Assembly: GCA_028284775.1 (NCBI GenBank)
Contig: JANQRB010000018.1
Location: 54,966-118,965, forward strand
Source: Candidatus Kapaibacterium sp.
GTDB taxonomy: Bacteria; Bacteroidota; Ignavibacteria; Kapaibacteriales; UBA7675
Length of the DNA: 64,000 bases
Direction of reading: 5' to 3'
Numbering within the stretch: position 1 is the stretch's first letter; every line of letters begins with the position of its first letter. Of the stretch, positions 15,469-24,336 are shown piece by piece. Position numbers and translations under genes: made by a program. Below the pieces are notes generated by a model. That model was not told the origin of the DNA. It saw nothing but the letters and a program-made list of their open reading frames with translations, and did no database searches.

Positions 15469-16575
15469 TCAGGCATAGCCCGGAACTGGAAATTTTACAT
15501 AGAAGGTTGTCCCTTCATCTAATACCGTTTCCACGTCGATGATTCCCTGGTGCTCGTAAATGATGCGTTGGGAGATCGGCAGCCCGAGACCTGTGCCGTC
15601 AGCCTTTTTGGTGAAGAATGGATTGAAAATTTTCGACAGGTCTTCATCTTTGATGCCGGTGCCGCTGTCGCGAACGGACGCGGTTACCATCGTGCCGTCG
15701 CCGCGTGCAGTCTGCTCGGTATACGTCTTGACGCTGATCGAACCTTTGGCTTTGATCGAATCGGCCGCATTCGTCAGCAAGTTGATAAACACCTGTTGAA
15801 TCTGTTGCGTATCGATCATTACTTCGGGCAGATTTTGCTGCAGCTCCAGGTTCACAGAAATTGTTTTGCGCTTGAAGGTAGATCCGACCAGCTCGACCGA
15901 ATTAACAATGACCGTATTCAGCTGTTGCTTGCGTGTCACCGGTGTCGCGGAACGTGAAAAATCGAGTGTCGATTCCACGATTCGCGAAATACGCTGCACG
16001 CCCAGCAGCGCCGACTCAATGCATTGTATGTCGCCTGAGTCGGCGATGGCCTTGCGTTGAAGCAGTTGCAGGTTGAGATTAATCGCGGCCAGGGGATTAC
16101 GTATCTCATGCGCGACGCCGGCGGAAAGCTGTCCGAGCAGCACCAGTTTGTCGGCTTGCACCAGCTTATCGGTCAGCGCGCGCTGTTCGCTGACGTCGCG
16201 GGCAATAGCCTGAATAAGACGCTGGCCGTGATACTCGACGAATCGGGCGCTGATCTCCATCATGACGCTGTGCCCGTCGGGCGTATCCACGGAGAGTTCG
16301 CTAAGGACCGAGGGAGACGCTGACTTCATCAGTAGTTTGAAAATGCGGCGGAACTGGGGGATCGTCGAACCGACGATGTGATCTTCGGAAATACCGAGCA
16401 GCACCGATGCGTAGGGATTTGCGTCCAGAATCGACCAGGTTTCCGGCTGCACGATCAGGACCGCGTCGGCGGCGTTTTCGAAAAATGATTTGTACCAGGC
16501 GAGCTGCTTTTCGAGCTTTTCGATTCGGTTCCGGCTATTGTCGCGTTCTGAAAAGATCGCCGCGGAAGTATCCAT
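15469..16575 (-). CDS. PAS-domain sensor histidine kinase, partner of the NtrC-type regulator
   Basis: Soluble kinase: a short coiled N-terminus, a PAS domain (about 28-130, FFENAADAVLIVQPET through QAIARDVSEQRA), a dimerisation helix with phospho-His156 (GVAHEIRNPLAAI) and an HATPase domain with the N box (INLLTNAADSI), DSGTGI and GTGLGLPISQRI. No membrane segment is seen, so it probably senses a cytoplasmic signal. A GTG at 16617 opens the frame earlier, but the ATG at 16575 has AAGG just before it and starts closer to the coiled helix; I prefer it with moderate certainty. Confidence 0.93.
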   Translation of the reverse strand: MDTSAAIFSERDNSRNRIEKLEKQLAWYKSFFENAADAVLIVQPETWSILDANPYASVLLGISEDHIVGSTIPQFRRIFKLLMKSASPSVLSELSVDTPDGHSVMMEISARFVEYHGQRLIQAIARDVSEQRALTDKLVQADKLVLLGQLSAGVAHEIRNPLAAINLNLQLLQRKAIADSGDIQCIESALLGVQRISRIVESTLDFSRSATPVTRKQQLNTVIVNSVELVGSTFKRKTISVNLELQQNLPEVMIDTQQIQQVFINLLTNAADSIKAKGSISVKTYTEQTARGDGTMVTASVRDSGTGIKDEDLSKIFNPFFTKKADGTGLGLPISQRIIYEHQGIIDVETVLDEGTTFYVKFPVPGYA

Positions 16576-16656
16576 AAGCCTTGTATGTAAAGGTACGAGA
16601 CGTACTCTCAAGCTCACAAATATAGCGTATTCCGCATTCTTTTGATAATTTCAGCC

Positions 16657-19059
16657 TTACTTGCCTTTGGGTTGGCCGCTGGAGCTGCTGTCGGCTTTCT
16701 GCCCTTCCTTTTTAGGCACTACGGGTTTATCCTCTTTTTCCGCATCGGACTTTTTGCTCTGGTCATCCTTAGAATCCTCTACTTTTTTCACTTCTTGAGA
16801 GGGCGGCTTCTCGTCCTTGCTGGATTTCTTGTCGGCATCCTTCTTGGACTTGACCTCGGAGTCTTTTTCGGAATCTTTCGACTGAGGAATCACCGATTTG
16901 ATCACGTCTTTCAATGGGTCTTCCAGCAGGGACTCGAAGGAGGGATTTGTTTTGGTGGAATCCGAACCGAGCGCCTTTTGCGGCAGATTGAAAGATGGCT
17001 GCAGGAACTGGTTGGGATCGACCTTTATGCGGCTTTGTGGGACTTGCTGTCCGCCCTTTCTGTTAGGCGGGGGCGGAATAATCTTATCGTTCGGTGTATC
17101 GCCTTTTTCGGTTGACGAGTTGCGCTTCGGGAAAAGCGAGCTTTCCAGGGAGTCCAGATCCATCCCATCGCGCACGGCCATGGCATAGATCACGCTTGGA
17201 AACACATCGCGTGCATATTCGGAGTCGGGGTAGCGATCAACGAGATTTTTGTACTGAACGAAAGCGCTGTCATTGTTTTTGATGTGCCGCTCCCATACCC
17301 AGCCAGCCATGTAGAGCGACCGCGGCGCTAGCTCGGAGCCCGGATTAAACTCCGCCAGGCGGGCAAAAGAACGCACTGCCATCCCATAATTGGCGCTGCC
17401 GATTTGCGTGAGACCGTTTACATATCGTTCCTTGACTGTATCTTTAACCGCGGCCTCGGTATAGGCCAGCTTCACGCGTGCCACTTCGCCGAAATCCGTC
17501 AGCGGATAGAGATCAAAGATTTCCTCGTAAAGCTCTTCGAATTTGTCGTAGTCGGTATATTCAATCAATCGGGCATTGGCGAAGAGATATCGAGCGCGTT
17601 CTTCATTGGGCTTCGGACATAGATCCGCCGCATATTCGAAATACTTGAGAGCGGAATCGCGATTGCCGAGCTGTTCATGTACTCTGCCGGCTTCGAACAA
17701 TTTTTGAGCGACCTCGCTGCGCAGGGAATCGGTGCCGGTGCCGGTTTCTTTGATGCGTCCCATGATCGGCAGCGCAAAGGATGTCTTCTCTTCCCAGGAA
17801 TTGAGCAGGTCGAAATAACGGCCGGCATCGCGATGTACCGGCGATCTGACGACTTTGGCCTGAGCAAAATGTTGCCGCGCCTCGCGGTATTCGCCCGCCA
17901 GAAAGCGGTCCAGACCGCGTTGATAGTAGTAGGCAGCCACGGCTCCATTGCCGATATAGGCCGTATCGGCATGCCGTTCCATTCCCGTGAGCATTTCTTC
18001 TTTCTCGCGCAGGGCCACCCGCAATCCGGGCAGCCGTTCCAGCGTGGAGCGTTCGAGCTGGTCGTTGCTTTCGTAGGTCGCGATCGTGTCGGCAATGTCG
18101 TGCAGGCGCTGCCGCTCCATATTCATCATTTCCGCCCAGGTCCAACCCATCCACTCCTCGAAGTTGGCATTACGCTGCAATTCGGCGAAATGCTCAGCGG
18201 CCTCATCATAGCGCCCGAGGCGCGCAAGGCAAGCAGCCTGATAGAGAATGGCTTCGAATTCCACCATCACATCGGGGGAATGATCGAATACTCTGGCAAA
18301 CTCATTCAAGGCAGCTTCAAATTCATTTTTGCGAAAGAGGATCGCAGCGATCTCGAATTGCCAGCGAGCTCGCATTTCACCGTCATCGGATTGGGCTACC
18401 GCGCGCCGGTATGGCTTCAGAGCTTCATCGATATCATCATTATAAAGAGCGAGCTCGGCCTGCAGGCGAAAGGCTTCGGACAGAACATCATAGTTGCGCT
18501 GCCCCCAGGCGATATCAACCGTCCGCGAGAGCGTTACCTCGCCGAACTCGTACTTCTCCTGCATAAAATAGTTCTTGGCCAGTATCAGATGCGTGGCCGG
18601 TGAAAAATCACTGTTCGGCGCAAGGTCGATCAGCTCCTGGCACTTGATCTGCGAAGGCATCCACTCGCTTTTATAAAAATGCGACTTCGCCATTAAGAAA
18701 ATCGAACCATCGACATAGGAAGACTTGGGGTGATTGGCAAGAATCTTAGAACCCTTAATAAGAATCGAGTCTACTTTGGTCTTGACCGGCTGCAGATAAT
18801 TCGCCGGAATGGTGAACTCGTCAAGAAACTCCGGTTTGGGTCGGGCGATAATCGACTCTTCCTGAAGCGTATGCGTCTCCGCTACAATTACACGAGGTTT
18901 ATCTTTGTTGTCTTTGCCGCGTTGGAAGGCGAATTCGTCTTCAACTTCCATCATCAGGCGCGTGGCGTTATAGTAAGTGTTGAACAGGGTGGTAAAGTTG
19001 TCATAGGTGGCACAGCCGGCCGCCACGATAAGGAGGAATGCTAAAGCAATATTACGCAT
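16657..19059 (-). CDS. TPR lipoprotein resembling T9SS component SprE/PorW
   Basis: Begins MRNIALAFLLIVAAGCATYD: a lipoprotein signal with lipobox VAAGC, so Cys16 is the lipidated residue. An upstream Met at 19137 would destroy this signal and is rejected. The mature N-terminus FTTLFNTYYNATRLMMEVEDEF resembles the 'TYYN' opening of SprE/PorW lipoproteins, which link T9SS motor and outer parts. Many TPR units follow (for example AKSHFYKSEWMPSQIKCQELI and AAEHFAELQRN). The last ~150 residues are low-complexity Lys/Asp/Ser/Pro. A T9SS-type cargo at 60171-61955 agrees with the idea. The SprE link is by resemblance only. Confidence 0.7.
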   Translation of the reverse strand: MRNIALAFLLIVAAGCATYDNFTTLFNTYYNATRLMMEVEDEFAFQRGKDNKDKPRVIVAETHTLQEESIIARPKPEFLDEFTIPANYLQPVKTKVDSILIKGSKILANHPKSSYVDGSIFLMAKSHFYKSEWMPSQIKCQELIDLAPNSDFSPATHLILAKNYFMQEKYEFGEVTLSRTVDIAWGQRNYDVLSEAFRLQAELALYNDDIDEALKPYRRAVAQSDDGEMRARWQFEIAAILFRKNEFEAALNEFARVFDHSPDVMVEFEAILYQAACLARLGRYDEAAEHFAELQRNANFEEWMGWTWAEMMNMERQRLHDIADTIATYESNDQLERSTLERLPGLRVALREKEEMLTGMERHADTAYIGNGAVAAYYYQRGLDRFLAGEYREARQHFAQAKVVRSPVHRDAGRYFDLLNSWEEKTSFALPIMGRIKETGTGTDSLRSEVAQKLFEAGRVHEQLGNRDSALKYFEYAADLCPKPNEERARYLFANARLIEYTDYDKFEELYEEIFDLYPLTDFGEVARVKLAYTEAAVKDTVKERYVNGLTQIGSANYGMAVRSFARLAEFNPGSELAPRSLYMAGWVWERHIKNNDSAFVQYKNLVDRYPDSEYARDVFPSVIYAMAVRDGMDLDSLESSLFPKRNSSTEKGDTPNDKIIPPPPNRKGGQQVPQSRIKVDPNQFLQPSFNLPQKALGSDSTKTNPSFESLLEDPLKDVIKSVIPQSKDSEKDSEVKSKKDADKKSSKDEKPPSQEVKKVEDSKDDQSKKSDAEKEDKPVVPKKEGQKADSSSSGQPKGK

Positions 19060-19143
19060 AGAGCCGGTACTCGCCGAACGTTGTTTGCATGAATCTCGAA
19101 AAACTAGAAAATTACCACACACCATACAAGGACACAATTGGGC

Positions 19144-20973
19144 CTAACGCGCCAGATAGAAATCGCGCAATCGGCGTTGATCGTCGTCGGCCTGCTCATC
19201 GGTCGTGATCGTCATTTCGATCCATTCGATCGGACGCAGCCACGCGATATAAAGCTGGCCGTCACAACTTGCTCCAATCTCAGCCTCGCGTGTGCTGCCG
19301 TTTTCGCGCAGCAGATGATCGAACTGGCTGGCGCTCGTGACCCGCGTGCCGTTGACGCTGAGGATTTCGTCGTCGATTCCAAAGCCGGCACGCTGCGCCG
19401 GCGAGTCATCATCTACTTTGCTGACCGTCAGCTTGCCCTGCGCGGACTGCAAAGCCAGCCCACTCGACACTTTTGGCGGCGTGGGCATGCCGGCGATGTC
19501 TTCGGCAAAGTCGGGAGCGGTGTCGTCATCTTTGCGGGACCAGTTCAATCCAAACGGCTGCAGATACTCCGCGTAAGGTAGCTCGTCATTGCTGCTGAGC
19601 CATTCGCGCAACAGCGAGCTGATGCTCACGCCGGTTGCCTCCTCGACGATCGCAATGAATTCTTCTTCGGTAATTCCTTGTTCCGGCTGCCGGCGGTAAT
19701 GCCGCCAGAGGGCCAGCAAGCCATCATCCAGCCTTTTACTTGCATTGGAAGCCTTGATAATGTGCAGGTCGAGCAGAAAAAAGATGACGCCGCCCTTGGT
19801 GTAATACGAAGGAAAGCGGTTGCCGGAGTCGCCATTGGCATAATAGAGCTTTATCCAGGCCAGATAGCTGCTGTCTTCGACGGACATTTGCAGACGGCCC
19901 TGTCCCTGCTGAACGCGCCAGAGATGAATCTTGGCGAAATGCTGCAGATAGTCCTCGGCAGACTGAAAGCCGCAGCGGTAGGTCAGCAGGTCATCATAGT
20001 ATGATGTAAGACCTTCGGCCAGCCACAACATTCGCGTATAGTTTTCAGCCCGGTAATCGAAGGGTCCCAGCTCGAATGGACGGATGCGTTTAACATTCCA
20101 GAGGTGAAAAAATTCGTGACAGAGCAGCTCGAGGAAACGCAGCATCTTATCTTTGTCGCCAGCCAGATTCGAATCGAAGGCATTCACGGAAGAGCGAGCG
20201 TGTTCAAGTCCGCCAAAGCTGTCGGGGAAAAAGTGCAGAATAAAGACATAGCGGTCGTAGGGCAGGCCGTTCATCAAGGCGGCCTCGGTTGCTACAATTG
20301 TTTTGATGCGCTCGCAAATCCAGTCTGCGTCGAAATCGCCATAACCGACAAATGCCACTTCATTCAGAGTGTCACCGAAGCGGAAACTCCGGACCCGGTG
20401 ATTGCCGATTTCTATGGGTGAATCTACCAGAATATCGTAATTCAATGCACCTACAGTTATTGGCCGATCTTCATTCTCGATAGATTCGACCGGCGAAAGA
20501 GCCGTCGAGACCTGCGGCCAAAGCGCCCGGTCGTGGTGCAGATGCAGGTGGTGGATCTCATTGCTGCGCCCTTCAACATACATCATACAATTGCCCGGCA
20601 TAATAAAGGCGTGATTGCGATTGATGTGTGAAGTTCGAACAGTACGTTCCAAGGCATAATAAACATACTCTACCCTGATGCTGTCGGTGCCGACCGTTTC
20701 AACATCCAGGGAGTTTTTTGAAGTCCATCGCCAGGGCAGGGGATTGCCCGTCTCATCCGTTATTCGCAGGTTTCCCTGATTCGAGCCAAACTCTCTTACC
20801 TTGTAGCTGCCCGGCACCCAAGTAGGGAGGCAGAGAGTTATCGGGCCGGTGACCTTCTTAACAGTCATCAGCACGCGTAGCAGGTGTTGTGTCGCCCGGT
20901 CGAAATACAAATCATAGACAATATCGGCTTCGCTGCCGAGCAGTTGATCATCACGTTGTTCAATAGAATACAT
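19144..20973 (-). CDS. M61-family metallopeptidase with PDZ domain
   Basis: Glycyl-aminopeptidase-like enzyme. The N-terminal beta domain (YDLYFDRATQHLLRVLMTV..LCLPTWVPGSYKVREF) is the typical M61 opening; the zinc motif HEFFH lies in LLCHEFFHLWNVKRIRPFELGPFD, followed by LWLAEGLTSYYDD, which supplies the third ligand. A PDZ domain sits at the C-terminus (KVDDDSPAQRAGFGIDDEILSVNG). No signal peptide is evident, so it is probably cytoplasmic. It lies 84 bases upstream of the SprE-like gene on the same strand and may share a transcript. Confidence 0.92.
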   Translation of the reverse strand: MYSIEQRDDQLLGSEADIVYDLYFDRATQHLLRVLMTVKKVTGPITLCLPTWVPGSYKVREFGSNQGNLRITDETGNPLPWRWTSKNSLDVETVGTDSIRVEYVYYALERTVRTSHINRNHAFIMPGNCMMYVEGRSNEIHHLHLHHDRALWPQVSTALSPVESIENEDRPITVGALNYDILVDSPIEIGNHRVRSFRFGDTLNEVAFVGYGDFDADWICERIKTIVATEAALMNGLPYDRYVFILHFFPDSFGGLEHARSSVNAFDSNLAGDKDKMLRFLELLCHEFFHLWNVKRIRPFELGPFDYRAENYTRMLWLAEGLTSYYDDLLTYRCGFQSAEDYLQHFAKIHLWRVQQGQGRLQMSVEDSSYLAWIKLYYANGDSGNRFPSYYTKGGVIFFLLDLHIIKASNASKRLDDGLLALWRHYRRQPEQGITEEEFIAIVEEATGVSISSLLREWLSSNDELPYAEYLQPFGLNWSRKDDDTAPDFAEDIAGMPTPPKVSSGLALQSAQGKLTVSKVDDDSPAQRAGFGIDDEILSVNGTRVTSASQFDHLLRENGSTREAEIGASCDGQLYIAWLRPIEWIEMTITTDEQADDDQRRLRDFYLAR

Positions 20974-21056
20974 AGTATCCGATAGATTAGCTGTAAAGGG
21001 GAGCCCGCTTGATAGATTGACGGCAATGACGTTCAGAGGCTGCTAGACATTGCCGG

Positions 21057-21974
21057 TCAGCGGCCGCTGAAATACGAGCGCTCTCTGAATTCCCGGTCGA
21101 ACTCTTCGTTTGCAGCCTGCTTACTGGATTTGGGCGGCTCGGCAGAGCCGGATTCCCAGTCGTCGCCGAGCAGAGATTGTAAAAATTGACGGCGGCGCGC
21201 TATCTGTGCATCCAGTTCGTCCGCCTGTCCCTGCAATTCGATTTTTCGGGATTCGATCCAGTCCGGCTGCTCGATTTGTGCGCGAAAACTCAGCGGTTCT
21301 TGTGTCTCGAGCTCGCCTATCTTATCGCGTTCATAGTGCAGGCGGTTTTCCATTTGTTGAATCGAACGGTTAAGGGATTCGACGACGCTCTCACCATCCG
21401 GGCCTTCAAGGTCATCTAGGCCGCAGATAAGCTGATGGAGGGAACGAAGACGGGCAATATTCTTACGGCGATAGGCTTCCTGGGCCGCCTGCCAGTACTT
21501 TAAGTGAAAGGCCTCGGAGTACGCCATCGAATCCGGGTGCAGCTTCTTGACAAGGTCGCGAAACAGGCCCGGCAGCTCATTGCTCTCTTCCTCAGCCAGA
21601 CGTGCCTGGCGTCGAGCAGCGCGTCGCGATTCACGTTCGGCAGCTCCCCGCAGTCGCTCATGCAGGCGGGCATATTCTCTATCCACGAATTCGTTAATTA
21701 CAGCGATACTATGGGCTGTTAATTTCTCGCCGCGTTCCAGCTTAGTTCGAAACAACTCCTCCCGCCGCGCCAGCTCGGCGGCTTGCAGTGATTTGCGCTG
21801 TATCGACAATTCGACCCGACGAAACAATTTGTCATATTTGTCGCGCAGCGCCGGAATTTCAACCTTGCGCAGGTGTTCGCCATGCTCGAGTATTTCGGCC
21901 AACGCAAGCTTTAGCTCCTCGCGTTTGCGGCGGAGAGATTCGATCTGCGAATGTTGCGTAAGACTCTGTTTCAT
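21057..21974 (-). CDS. coiled-coil protein with a degenerate J-like HPD segment
   Basis: About 305 residues, mostly charged coiled coil at both ends. In the middle, LPGLFRDLVKKLHPDSM (HPD at 146-148) followed by LKYWQAAQEAYRRKNIARL resembles helices II and III of a J domain, which stimulates Hsp70. I chose the Met at 21974 because the coiled region begins there; the frame stays open to 22160, but that would overlap the divergent peroxiredoxin start. Function unknown. A chaperone-recruiting role would be a guess based on the HPD segment. Confidence 0.65.
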   Translation of the reverse strand: MKQSLTQHSQIESLRRKREELKLALAEILEHGEHLRKVEIPALRDKYDKLFRRVELSIQRKSLQAAELARREELFRTKLERGEKLTAHSIAVINEFVDREYARLHERLRGAAERESRRAARRQARLAEEESNELPGLFRDLVKKLHPDSMAYSEAFHLKYWQAAQEAYRRKNIARLRSLHQLICGLDDLEGPDGESVVESLNRSIQQMENRLHYERDKIGELETQEPLSFRAQIEQPDWIESRKIELQGQADELDAQIARRRQFLQSLLGDDWESGSAEPPKSSKQAANEEFDREFRERSYFSGR

Positions 21975-22110
21975 TGCTCGGTATTCAGATGCATTGCCGT
22001 TGAAGGCCGGCACAAATATGAGTATTTTGGCATACATGAAAAAGTTGCGGAGATAATCTGTCAGGTCGATGATCGGCTTAGCTCCCTCACGCAAATCGCA
22101 AAGGAAAACT

Positions 22111-22605
22111 ATGTCTGCAAAGATTGGCGAGCCCGCTCCCGACTTTAGCTTGAAGTACAAGAATGACGATGGTTTGCACGATGTCAGCTTGCGGAGCTAT
22201 CGCGGCAAGAATGTCGTACTGCTATTCGTTCCGCTGGCATATACCGGCGTTTGTACCGACGAGCTCTGCACGGTGAGTCAGGGCCTGGAATCCTACCATT
22301 CCTTCGGGGCGGAAGTACTCGGCATCAGTGTTGACAGCCCCTTTGTGCTGGAGGCCTGGGCGCAAGACAACGGAATCAGCATCCCGCTGTTGTCGGACTT
22401 TAATCGTGAAGTCTCGCGCGCGTACGGCTGCCTCTATGACAATTTTCTGCCGGAGGTGCTGGGATATCATGGGGTGGCAAAGCGATCGGCTTTTATAGTC
22501 GATGCCAATGGAATTCTACGTTGGGCCAATGTACTGGAAGACGCGGGTGATCTGCCCGATTTTACCGCCATTCGGCAAGTTTTGCAAGGGCTGGCACAGC
22601 CTTAG
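22111..22605 (+). CDS. peroxiredoxin (AhpC/TSA, BCP/AhpE-like)
   Basis: Thiol peroxidase that reduces hydroperoxides. The peroxidatic Cys is in AYTGVCTDELC, with a second Cys five residues later as in atypical two-Cys BCP enzymes. The thioredoxin-fold frame is seen in IGEPAPDFSLKYKNDDG, VVLLFVPLAYTG, VLGISVDSPFVLEAWA and AFIVDANGILRW. Start at 22111 has AAAGGA close before it; an in-frame Met 42 bases upstream adds only a basic extension. It overlaps the convergent acetyltransferase by four bases. Confidence 0.93.
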   Translation: MSAKIGEPAPDFSLKYKNDDGLHDVSLRSYRGKNVVLLFVPLAYTGVCTDELCTVSQGLESYHSFGAEVLGISVDSPFVLEAWAQDNGISIPLLSDFNREVSRAYGCLYDNFLPEVLGYHGVAKRSAFIVDANGILRWANVLEDAGDLPDFTAIRQVLQGLAQP

Positions 22606-23090
22606 GACTTGAACGTTTTACCGAGGATCACGCGGCGTGTGCTGTAGCCGCACGAGTTATAGAGTTGCAGTGCCGCCGTATTGGTAAGCGCGGCCTCCAG
22701 TTCGATGCGTTCCGCCCGATGCATGAGTGCATACTCTTCGGCGAAGCTCAGCAGAGCGCGTGCAATCCCGCGCCGACGAAATGCAGGCGCTACGATGATG
22801 TTGTCGATCACCAGCCGCCGTCCGGGCTGCATCAACGGCGAGCTCGTTGTTTTTATGTACAACTCGATCAGGCCGCAAATTTCGGACGCCGATTCAGCTT
22901 CTCGCTTTTCAACAGCCACAACAATTGCAAAATCTTTCAACTTTTGCGCCTGCCTGAAGCGTTTCACCCAATGATCGCGATCGAAAGCGCGATAGACTTC
23001 CGGCAGATGGCGGCGATATTCTTCATGACCTGCTTCGGCAAGCAGCACGAGGGCGTCAAGGTCATCAGGTACTGCGGGTCGGATGTGCAC
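22602..23090 (-). CDS. GNAT-family N-acetyltransferase
   Basis: Acetyl-CoA-dependent acetyltransferase of 162 residues. The first strand MHIRPAVPDDLDALVLLAEAG, the acetyl-CoA pyrophosphate loop (VIDNIIVAPAFRRRGIARALLSFAEEYA, Q/RxxGxA-type) and the closing ELEAALTNTAALQLYNSCGY are all diagnostic. The start is GTG at 23088-23090. The substrate is unknown. It does not show the RimI peptide-specific features strongly enough to name it. Confidence 0.9.
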   Translation of the reverse strand: MHIRPAVPDDLDALVLLAEAGHEEYRRHLPEVYRAFDRDHWVKRFRQAQKLKDFAIVVAVEKREAESASEICGLIELYIKTTSSPLMQPGRRLVIDNIIVAPAFRRRGIARALLSFAEEYALMHRAERIELEAALTNTAALQLYNSCGYSTRRVILGKTFKS

Positions 23091-23147
23091 AATCGGCCGA
23101 ATAGTATGCTGGAGAGATGAGTTATTGTGAAACCGCAGCAGCGACTG

Positions 23148-23798
23148 TTACTGGGACCTGACCGTGAACAGCAGTACGACTGTGACAACGGCGGCCGATA
23201 CATAGACCAGCGGTTCCAGAAAGTCCGAAACAAAGTCATCGGGAATTGCCGGCTGAGGCGCATTGGCAAATTGATACTGCCGGCTTTCAACGAGCTGAAC
23301 ATCCGCGCGGGCAATAACGTCGTGGACACTGGCCTGAAAAGGCGGCAAAGGGCGCACGCTACCATCCGTGGAAGCCAGGCTGCCGCTGACGCTCACCCGG
23401 AGCTCCCGAATGAGAGAGTCGGCACTGGCTTCGTGCAGCGAATAGTTCGCAGCCAGATGGCGAATTCGCAGGTCCAGTTGCGGCGTCGGCCCTTCGGCCG
23501 CAACAGCGGTCGTCAGGAATCGCAATTCTGAATTCTGCTCGATCAAGTGTTGTTCCAGCAGCCAATCGGCCGGATGTTCCTGAATGGAATAGCGAAGGCT
23601 CGTTGTACCCTCGGCGGCAATCTGCCCGGCAATATGGGCGGCACTGAGATTAACCAGGGAATCGAGCACAACAAAATTGGCTGTGGGAGCAGCGGCGAGC
23701 GGCAGGGCGAAGGTCAACAGAACAAGAGCCAGTCGCGGGCAGGTAGTCAATGGTGGCCGCAGCGTCAGGCAGGCGCTGAAAGGGAGAAATGTCTTCAT
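23148..23798 (-). CDS. exported protein with C-terminal membrane anchor, unknown family
   Basis: A 216-residue protein with an N-terminal signal (PRLALVLLTFALPLAAAPTANF), a soluble beta-rich periplasmic region of about 150 residues and a C-terminal hydrophobic segment (PLVYVSAAVVTVVLLFTVRSQ). That gives a single-span protein facing the periplasm. It overlaps the upstream membrane gene by four bases (ATGA), a sign of coupled translation. No family recognised; the pair probably works together at the envelope. Confidence 0.7.
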   Translation of the reverse strand: MKTFLPFSACLTLRPPLTTCPRLALVLLTFALPLAAAPTANFVVLDSLVNLSAAHIAGQIAAEGTTSLRYSIQEHPADWLLEQHLIEQNSELRFLTTAVAAEGPTPQLDLRIRHLAANYSLHEASADSLIRELRVSVSGSLASTDGSVRPLPPFQASVHDVIARADVQLVESRQYQFANAPQPAIPDDFVSDFLEPLVYVSAAVVTVVLLFTVRSQ

Positions 23799-24277
23799 TG
23801 CTCACGTCGCTTCTTAAACTGGACGATAGCCTTGTACAGGCCGGCATCATCGTCATACAATGACGGCCGCACCCGCAACGGACGACGACGCTGATTGATG
23901 CGAATCTTGATCACCTTAAACGTACCGCGCACTTTGATGAGTTTTTCACGTCCGATGGAAATGTGTTTAATATCAGCCGGGGTCAGCGTCCGTTCGCGAA
24001 AACGGTTTTTGAAGCGGATAAAATCGTGGCCGACGATGATGGAACGCTGCAGGTAACCATTGTAGAGAAGAGTCAAAACGGCCAGTATGATGATGATCGC
24101 CAGGAGGATGACGACAGGGTCGTCCAGGGCCAGCGTCAACTGTTTACTTTCCACCGAGCCACGTGCCAGAGCATAGAGAATCAAAGCGCCGGCGTACATC
24201 GCCAGCGCCTGCCAGTAGAAATCCAACCTGAAATGAAATTCCTGATCGCCTGTTACAGCCTGTTGCTCAGCTTTCAT
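23795..24277 (-). CDS. membrane protein with bacterial PH-like domain
   Basis: 160 residues. Two membrane segments (FYWQALAMYAGALILYALA and VVILLAIIIILAVLTLLYNGYL) are followed by a cytoplasmic domain (SIIVGHDFIRFKNRFRERTLTPADIKHISI...KVIKIRINQRRRPLRVRPSLYDDD) with the strand pattern of bacterial PH domains. GGTGATC is the ribosome site. The stop overlaps the start of the next gene. Function unknown; similar layouts occur in the YdbS/YcxB-like bPH families. Confidence 0.7.
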   Translation of the reverse strand: MKAEQQAVTGDQEFHFRLDFYWQALAMYAGALILYALARGSVESKQLTLALDDPVVILLAIIIILAVLTLLYNGYLQRSIIVGHDFIRFKNRFRERTLTPADIKHISIGREKLIKVRGTFKVIKIRINQRRRPLRVRPSLYDDDAGLYKAIVQFKKRREQ

Positions 24278-24336
24278 ACGAGATCACCAGCTGTTCCAAT
24301 AAGAGGTCGACGCTCCGGGGACGCAAAGTTAGATAT

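Noticed and set aside
17677..18603. 308-codon plus-strand ORF opposite the SprE-like gene
   Set aside because: Mirrors a well-supported lipoprotein/TPR gene; no domain of its own.
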